64,000 nt of DNA, taken from positions 181,912,375 to 181,976,374 of the forward strand of contig CM077150.1 in assembly GCA_039583875.1 (NCBI GenBank). Reading direction: 5' to 3'. This DNA is from Platanthera guangdongensis (Eukaryota > Streptophyta > Magnoliopsida > Asparagales > Orchidaceae). Of this stretch, positions 58,501-64,000 are shown piece by piece. Every line of letters starts with the position of its first letter. Within the stretch, counting starts at the first letter, position 1. The notes under the pieces were generated by a model, which was given only the letters and a program-made list of their open reading frames with translations, searched no databases and was not told where the DNA came from. The position numbers were made by a program, and so were the translations under genes.

Positions 58501-58725
58501 AGTGCTATCTCCATAGCTCAAAATCCAGTCCTCCATAGTAGGACAAAACATATAGAAATTAGGCATCATTTCTTAAGGGATAATGTTGAGAAGAATAAAA
58601 TTGAATTGCAGTATATCCCAACTGATTTACAAAGGGGAGATATTTTCACCAAGCCTTTGGATGAAAAGAAACACACCTTCTTCCTAAATCAGTTAGGCAT
58701 GCTAGATGGAGGAAGTCTCAAATAA
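55564..58725 (+). pseudogene. Copia C pol: protease, integrase, reverse transcriptase, RNase H (three frameshifts)
   Basis: Protease begins WYLDSGCSKHMTG at 55609. The integrase zinc motif runs from LWHKRLGHLN to CKACQLGKQ. The core has VIVDDFSRFTWVFFL, RSDHGTEFD and NGVAERKNRTLIE. A missing base near 56560 (FWAE block) shifts the frame. The linker 56589-57389 holds RDHPITQIIGE and WIIAMQEELHQFE. A missing base near 57385 (RNKARLVAQ block) follows. RT 57515-58111 has YVDDIIFGS, and a missing base lies near 58093 ([10 protein letters not shown] block). RNase H 58111-58725 has [25 protein letters not shown] and [13 protein letters not shown]. Every catalytic residue is present. Pol is in the +1 frame relative to the gag stop at 55560, with that frame open across it. 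Confidence 0.95.
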
Positions 58726-59218
58726 AACCCAAGATTTTGAAAGCTAAAATTGACCAAGACTAGGCAAAATTTCTGATTTTTTTCTTAGTATCTAGAAATT
58801 CTCTGATCTCTGAACTGCGCTCGACGATTTCCCCAAAGATCGTCGAACGGAGTTCGACGATTTCCAGAATCGTCGAACTGAGTTCAGCGCCCCTCTGATA
58901 GTATGGACTATCTCCTTCGGTCAACGATCGTCGAACGGCGCTCGACGATTTTGTTCACTGAACGATCGTCGAACGGAGCTCGACGCCTTTCCAAATCGTC
59001 GAACGGAGATCGACGATTTTGGAGTCTCTTCAGATTCCTTTAGGAGCCTCGATCGTCGAACTGAGTTCAACGATCTTTCCTTTTCTGCGTCGAACCCTAA
59101 TATAAAACTCTTTTTTCGCCGTCGTTCTCTCTTGCGCTTTCAATTTCTCTGCAAACTTTTCTTCCCTCCAAACAGTTCTACCTTGGTCGTTTTGTTTGTT
59201 GATTTTTTTGCAGGTACC
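58726..59218 (+). promoter_or_regulatory. Copia C spacer between pol and third ORF: palindromes, TATA-like box, leader
   Basis: 493 bases without a gene. TCGTCGAACGGAGTTCGACGA-type palindromes recur about seven times between 58818 and 59073, several with perfect 9-base arms. They are followed at 59096-59108 by CCTAATATAAAAC (TATA-like) and a CT-rich run with CGCTTTCAATTTCTCTGC, then a polypyrimidine stretch ending in TTTTTTTGCAG at 59213. The order palindromes, TATA-like box, CT-rich initiator region, ATG is also present in copia A (14836-15233). I infer an internal promoter for the third ORF, with a possible short 5'-UTR intron. Confidence 0.5.
59199..59213 (+). promoter_or_regulatory. Possible 3' splice site before the third ORF
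   Basis: GTTGATTTTTTTGCAG then GTACCATGG. A T-run plus CAG directly before GT and the start codon fits a plant acceptor. No donor is proven. Candidates would be the LTR leader (as in env-type splicing) or a site after the TATA-like box at 59096. The copia A counterpart has TTGCTGG and lacks the AG. Confidence 0.4.
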
Positions 59219-62169
59219 ATGGCCGTTTCAGTCGCTGTACTCTCGGCAATGAAATTCGATGCCGGCTTTGACATCGATTTCGATTCCTTCAACACCACAG
59301 ATCAAATCTTCCAAGATATTCTCAATTTATTCAAAGATCAGCAATTAACTGCCCTGATGTCCACCAGAATCAAACTAGCATCTGATGAAATTAAAGAATG
59401 GGTATATACTGCCCACAACTTGGACAACAACACCATAGTTGGCTCCATCAGTGGCACCCAGGTACCTCTGACTCCAACAGTACTCACAGAGGTATTTGGA
59501 TTCAGGAATGGTGAAGACTCTGCTGACCTCTCTGGAGAAGAGTTTGCTGATGTTCTTGCCAGGATGGGTCATCCTGAGGGGAACCCTAGCAAATTGTTTA
59601 AGAGAAACCTGTCTGTGGAATACAGGTTTTTGGCTGATGTTGTAGGCAAGGTTCTTTTAGCCAAGCACTCTGCTCATGATACTATCTCCAGATTCCAGCT
59701 CTGCCTTATGGGAGCTCTGGTAGATAGAAAAGACTTGAACTGGGGAGAAGTCTTTTTGATTTATTGAAGAAAAAGATCAACAAAACCTTTGTGAACTTTG
59801 GAAGAATTCTGGGAATCTTCCTCCAGGCCAAGTGCCCTGCCCTGCTAGTCTCCTCTGGAGTGCACATCAATGCCTCCAAGAGACTCACCTGTGCCCTTTT
59901 TGGGAAATGGGACAGGCAAATCTCCAAGCCCAGCAGGCCCTCCTCTTCTGGCCCTTCAGGCACAAGGACTCTTAGAGTCACTCCACCCCAGGTCTCTGCC
60001 CCTGCAGAAGACCTGCCTGCTGCCAGTGCTGCTGCTTCCCCTCCTCCAGTTCCATCCACCTCTCCAGCAACCTCCACCATTACCATTTCCAGCCCATCTC
60101 CAACCCCAATTTCATCCCCAGCACCAATTTCATCCCCTCCAGCAGACCTCTTCCATCCCCTTTTCTCCTATCCACCTCCTGATGTCACCTCCTCTCCATC
60201 TCTTCCCTCCTTCACCCTTCTTGATGAATCCTATATGGATGATTCCCCCTCCTCTCCTCCAGATTTACCCTCCACCTCCACAACTTTCCAAGACCTTCTC
60301 CTTCAAATTCTTGATCAACCCACCTTCACTCCCTCCATTTCCATTCCTGTACCCTCTATCTCTACCATACCCTCTCCTGAGCCCTCTCTTCCACCCTTCA
60401 GCCATCCTACTCCAGCTCCCTCAGCCATCCCTGTCCCCTCTACCTCTGCTCCCCTTGAGCATGTAGATCTCCCAGCCCTTGCTGATATGTTGTATGAGCT
60501 CCTTGCTCCTAGGCTCTCCCTTCTCATGGAAGCCAGCTTAGCTCCTCTGCAACAATCAGTGGCAGCTCTCTCTGCCAGGCTGTCCTCCTTCCTTATCCCT
60601 GCAGCAGCACCCCCAGCAGTGTGCCTTGATGCACATATTTCTGCATCCAGGCAGGGGGAGATGCCTTATGAAGCTGTTGCTGCTGCTGCTCCTCCTGCTG
60701 CTGTCTCTGCTGCTGCCCCTGCTGTGTCTGCTTCTGCAGCTGCTGCCACACCAGTAATAGCAATAGACCTAAGGTCTTTGCTGTCTACTTTTGATACTGC
60801 TCACTTCTGCTGCCTCCCAGAGCCATATGCTGTCCAGCCCCCAGAGGTCCTGCTGCCCAGCCAGAAGACTTGTCCAGGGCTCTAGTGCCCTTCTCCTGCT
60901 GTGACCCCAGAATCCTCTCTAATTTTATTCAGTCAGTGACTACTGCTTATGATGATGCTGCTGCTGAAGACAATGCTGTGTCTACCTCTGAAATTGCTGT
61001 TGCTACTGAGGAAGAAACTGTTTCAATTGCTGCTGTTGAGCCCTTCTCACAGGATTTTCTGATGACAGAGGCTGTTGATGTTGAGCCTGCTGTAGAAGTT
61101 ATTATCTCTGAAGCTGCTGCTGCTCCTGAAATTGTTGTAACATCTGCTGCTGCTCCTGTTGCTCCTCCTGTTTCTGCATCTTCTGCCCCATCAGCTGCTG
61201 TCCAGTTAAAAGAGGATTTGATGAAGAAGCTTGATGCACTGTATGATGAACAAAGCTCTGAATCTGAGGATTATGCTACTGCTTCTGATGACTCATCTGC
61301 TACAATTGCAAGGAAACGAAAGGCAAGAAGTAAGGCCTTGAAGAGAGTTCCTCCTGCCAAAGTCAGAGATGATAATGATGTTCCATATTATATTCTGCAC
61401 AATTGCCCAATCTCTGAGCATTGGATGCAATTCTCCAGGAACCAGTTAAAGGCAATGAAGAAGAAGAGGAAGTTTGATAAAGATTCCTCTCAGTCCAAGC
61501 ACCCTCACCCTCCTCCACCACCTCCACCTGATGCAGGTGCAGGTGGCAGCTCTGCAAGATCAGGCCCTGCTAGAAGCCAGGCTCCCTACCAGCCTCATGC
61601 AAGAACATATCAAAGGGAAAGCCAATCTAGGGGGTCCTACTCTAGAAGAGGAGGATACAGGGGAAACCAAAGAGAAACTCAGGTTTACTCCAAAGGACAC
61701 TCCAGGCAGCATCCTTATTCCAGGGGTGGACATGCTTTCTTCTGATACATCTTCAGGTCCATTCCCTTATAAGCTTAGAGAAAATGTAACTGCCAGGACA
61801 CCTCAAGAAACTTCTTCCAACAGGTATGAGCCACCTGTTCCATTTGAGGATCCTGAGAAAAATCCTATGGCTTGGACTGCAAGGATGAAAGAACTGGCTG
61901 CATTAGATCAGATAAAGAAAGCAAAGGAACAAGGGCTAGACACCTCCAACATATCCACCATGTCAGAGCAGAGGCAAAAGGAGTTAGAAAGATATGCTTC
62001 CAGAAAGTTTTTTGATGCAGATAGGTACATGGAGTTGCATCCAGCTGCAGTGGTTCCCAGGGCTTCAAAGCAAATTTATTTGGGTGCAGCTGATGATACC
62101 AGATCCAAACAACAAGCATTAAATCCTAACAGGGAAATTAAAATGGTTAAAGGCAAAGAAAAGGAATAA
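59219..62169 (+). pseudogene. Copia C third ORF (unknown function; frames broken by single-base indels)
   Basis: ATG in ACCATGG opens 183 codons (to 59767). A frame change near 59763 leads to 59764-60885, another near 60870 to 60870-61745, and another near 61740 to the TAA at 62167. Order: a conserved N-terminal domain of about 230 residues (MKFDAGFDIDFDSF, LTPTVLTEVFGF, YRFLADVVGKVLLAKHS, LNWGEVF, GRILGIFLQ, NASKRLTCALFGKW), a long Pro/Ser-rich region, an acidic Ala-rich region with NDVPYYILHNC near 61372, a Gly/Arg/Tyr-rich basic stretch (RGGYRGNQRE), and a conserved tail (LHPAAVVPRA, NPNREI). The N-domain resembles plant putative transposon protein (PF20167) by pattern. There is no signal peptide or membrane segment. 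The low-complexity centre and RGG-like part could bind nucleic acid (inference). Confidence 0.72.
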
Positions 62170-62328
62170 CTCTATAAGGTGACAACTTCTGTTCTTCTAA
62201 CTGCTATCTGGATATCTCATATATAATATATCTCTGTGATGGTTCTGTTCTGTGTCTTGATTGTTGTTTTATGTTTTTCTGTATGATGTTGTTTGTTTTT
62301 CAAAGACTGTAAATAGTTTTCCTAACCC

Positions 62329-62342
62329 AAATAGGGGGAGAT
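62329..62342 (+). other. Copia C polypurine tract
   Basis: AAATAGGGGGAGAT, identical to that of copia A, adjoins the TGTTGG of the 3' LTR. The 159 bases between the third-ORF stop and this tract hold no gene. Confidence 0.92.
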
Positions 62343-63915
62343 TGTTGGAACACCCTATTACTAATTTGGGTCAGGATCACTATGTCTCTAGGATTCTATG
62401 TTTTGACCTTCTGTATAGATTATAGGTCAATTAGAATTGAGTCTAAGGGATCAGGAGTCTAGGTTTGAAAGCTGCCCTGAAGATCCAAGTTTTTCTGGAG
62501 ACTAAGTCCAAATCGTCGAGCTCAGCACGACGTTTCGTCGAACTCTGGTCGACGATCGTCTAGCTCAACTTTGGCAGATCGTCGAGCTCCATTCGACGAT
62601 CGCTGAGCTCAAGCCTCTCAATATCGTCGAGCTCTGGTCGACGATCGCTGAGCTCAACTTCTCAATATCGTCGAACTCCATTCGACGATCGCTGAGCTCA
62701 GGTCGACGATTTTGGCCCTGTACTGGATCTTTATCTCTGAGCTCAGTTCGACGATCTTTGAGCTCAGATCGACGATTTCTTTGCTGCTTGCTTTCTCCAG
62801 TTCGCTGAGCTCAGCTCGACGATGGCAGAGCTCAGTTCGACGATTTCAGTTGATCTTCAGAATTCAAATTCAATCAAGATAGAAGTTATTCTGCATTTAA
62901 GTCAGAAGATCTGCCAGCCGTTTTCATTTAATTCTGGAGCAAGTTTCAAGGGATTTTTCAAGGAATATATCAGTGGACTTTCCCTCAGAACATCTTATGC
63001 AATTAAGGCTGTAATTAATTCAGACCAACGGCTATCTTTGACAGAGCAATTTTCCTATTGAGATTCAGAGAATAAAAGAGAGAATGTTTTTGAACCAGAG
63101 AGACAATACATACAGATTAAAAAGAACAAGGACACCTCTCAATACTCAGAGACTCTGGAAAATTTTCTGTCATCAAGAATTCAGAAGAACACTCATCAAG
63201 AGATCAAGCTTTCAAATCTTAAGATCTCTTCAGCTCTCAAGTGTTCAAGGCCAACATCACTTCAAGACTCCAGACACACAATATTTCAGCTTGCTGAAAT
63301 CATCCTTTGCTGGAGATCTATCTTTGAAGGCCTATCACCCTCAGCAAAGCTCATCTTCCTGAAGACTTCAAGGACTCAGGGGGAGCTTTGACAACATCAC
63401 TGAATCCACATAGTCTTCTCAGTTGCTTGAGAAAGAGAAGACTGCCATAACTCTCTCAACCCCCTCACTGTAAAGGGTTTTTCAAACTCCCTTCAAAAGT
63501 TTGAAGTTGGTTTTTGAGCACCTTGTCAAAAGCTCATTGGTGGCAAGACACCTGATCAAAAAATCTGTTTTGGTTTTTGAGCACCTTATCAAAAGCTCAT
63601 TGGTGCCCAGGACACCTGATCAACTCATCCTGCAGTGGATTCCTACCTAGGGTGGTAGAAGAGTGGATGTACCCAAGTTGGGGAACCACTATATTTCCTT
63701 GTGTTTCTGGTTGTGCATGTTTTTCTTTTGTTTCTGGCCTAGATTCTTTTGTGCATTGCTTAGTTTTGTGGTTTATTTTATTTCTGCTTCCCTGCTCACA
63801 CTCATTACAACAATTGTTGTAAAGCTTTGCAAAAGATTTTCTTTGTGTTTTAAAAAGCACCATATACTCTATTCACCCCCCCTCTAGAGTATATCAGATC
63901 TAGTTTCCCCTTTCA
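62343..63915 (+). repeat. Copia C 3' LTR
   Basis: 1573 bases, TGTTGGAACACC to CCCTTTCA. Differences from the 5' LTR include AAATCAGATAG/AATCAAGATAG, CACAACATT/CACAATATT, CATACTCTC/CATAACTCTC and TTAGGTTTTG/TTAGTTTTG. The palindrome cluster is at 62513-62846. Confidence 0.96.
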
Positions 63916-63917
63916 AT

Positions 63918-64000
63918 CTTAATAATTTACCAAAATGTCATTGTAAGGTTTTAAAAATTACTGAGTCATCCAAAAATACTGAGAAAATGAGGGTAAAAAG
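63918..64000 (-). mobile_element. Continuation of the LTR interrupted by copia C
   Basis: The CTTAAT duplication followed by AT-rich sequence continues the element seen at 49399-51808. No LTR terminus is reached before the window ends. Confidence 0.55.

Larger units (their letters stand above)
51809..63917 (+). mobile_element. Copia C: Sirevirus-like Ty1/copia element with a third ORF
   Basis: A 12.1-kb element with LTRs 51809-53380 and 62343-63915, tRNA-Met primer site, gag, pol, palindrome-bearing spacer, a third ORF of about 2950 bases and a polypurine tract. CTTAAT precedes it (51803-51808) and follows it (63918-63923). Two extra bases (AT, 63916-63917) lie between the 3' LTR end and the duplication. 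The two LTRs are nearly identical. All reading frames are broken, but only by single-base indels. It shares its LTR ends, pol, gag repeat domain and third ORF with copia A, yet is a separate family by LTR sequence. Confidence 0.96.

Noticed and set aside
59219..62169. Third ORF as a classical retroviral envelope
   Set aside because: I see no signal peptide, transmembrane segment or fusion-peptide-like stretch in either copy.

Overview
This window looks like repeat-rich intergenic DNA from a flowering plant, probably a eudicot with a large genome. I can account for almost all of the 64 kb as LTR retrotransposons, mostly inserted into one another. I see no host protein gene, rRNA, tRNA or CRISPR array. 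The plant assignment rests on the element types: Ty1/copia elements of Sirevirus-like organisation, Ty3/gypsy elements with a chromodomain-like pol tail, primer sites complementary to plant initiator tRNA-Met, and a Tat/Ogre-like LTR. The sequence alone does not give the species.

Left nest (1-26880). A minus-strand gypsy element (G0: 5' LTR 24692-26880, gag 23963-24450 and 1804-1835) was hit twice within gag. One insertion is copia A (1836-23962, minus, target duplication AACTC). The other is an LTR that runs off the left edge (1-1803) and carries an array of the palindrome GTGTCGACAC. Copia A in turn received copia I (6107-14301, plus, duplication GATTG), which has an uninterrupted 1319-codon gag-pol and near-identical LTRs, and a Tat-like solo LTR (20092-21707, duplication CTCYT).

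Right nest (about 27218-64000). Copia B, plus strand, is split by gypsy G1 (29424-38256, duplication CCTTT), by gypsy G2 (39134-48316, imperfect duplication) and by a gypsy-type LTR that starts at 49399 inside reverse transcriptase. That LTR received copia C (51809-63917, duplication CTTAAT), and its remnant resumes at 63918.

Two themes stand out. First, copia A and copia C are distinct but related families. Both carry a third long ORF of nearly 1000 codons between pol and the 3' LTR. It is preceded by a spacer with a TATA-like box, and in copia C by a consensus 3' splice site. Its N-terminal part resembles the domain annotated in plants as a putative transposon protein, not an envelope. Second, short CpG-rich palindromes built on TCGA or CGTG are concentrated in the LTRs of every family here. 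In copia A and C the same 21-bp palindrome also lies in the pol to third-ORF spacer, and in gag, where it is kept in reading phase as a seven-residue Ser-Ser-Asn..Arg-Arg unit. I consider these palindromes, together with the third ORF and its promoter-like spacer, the best candidate for an undescribed system.
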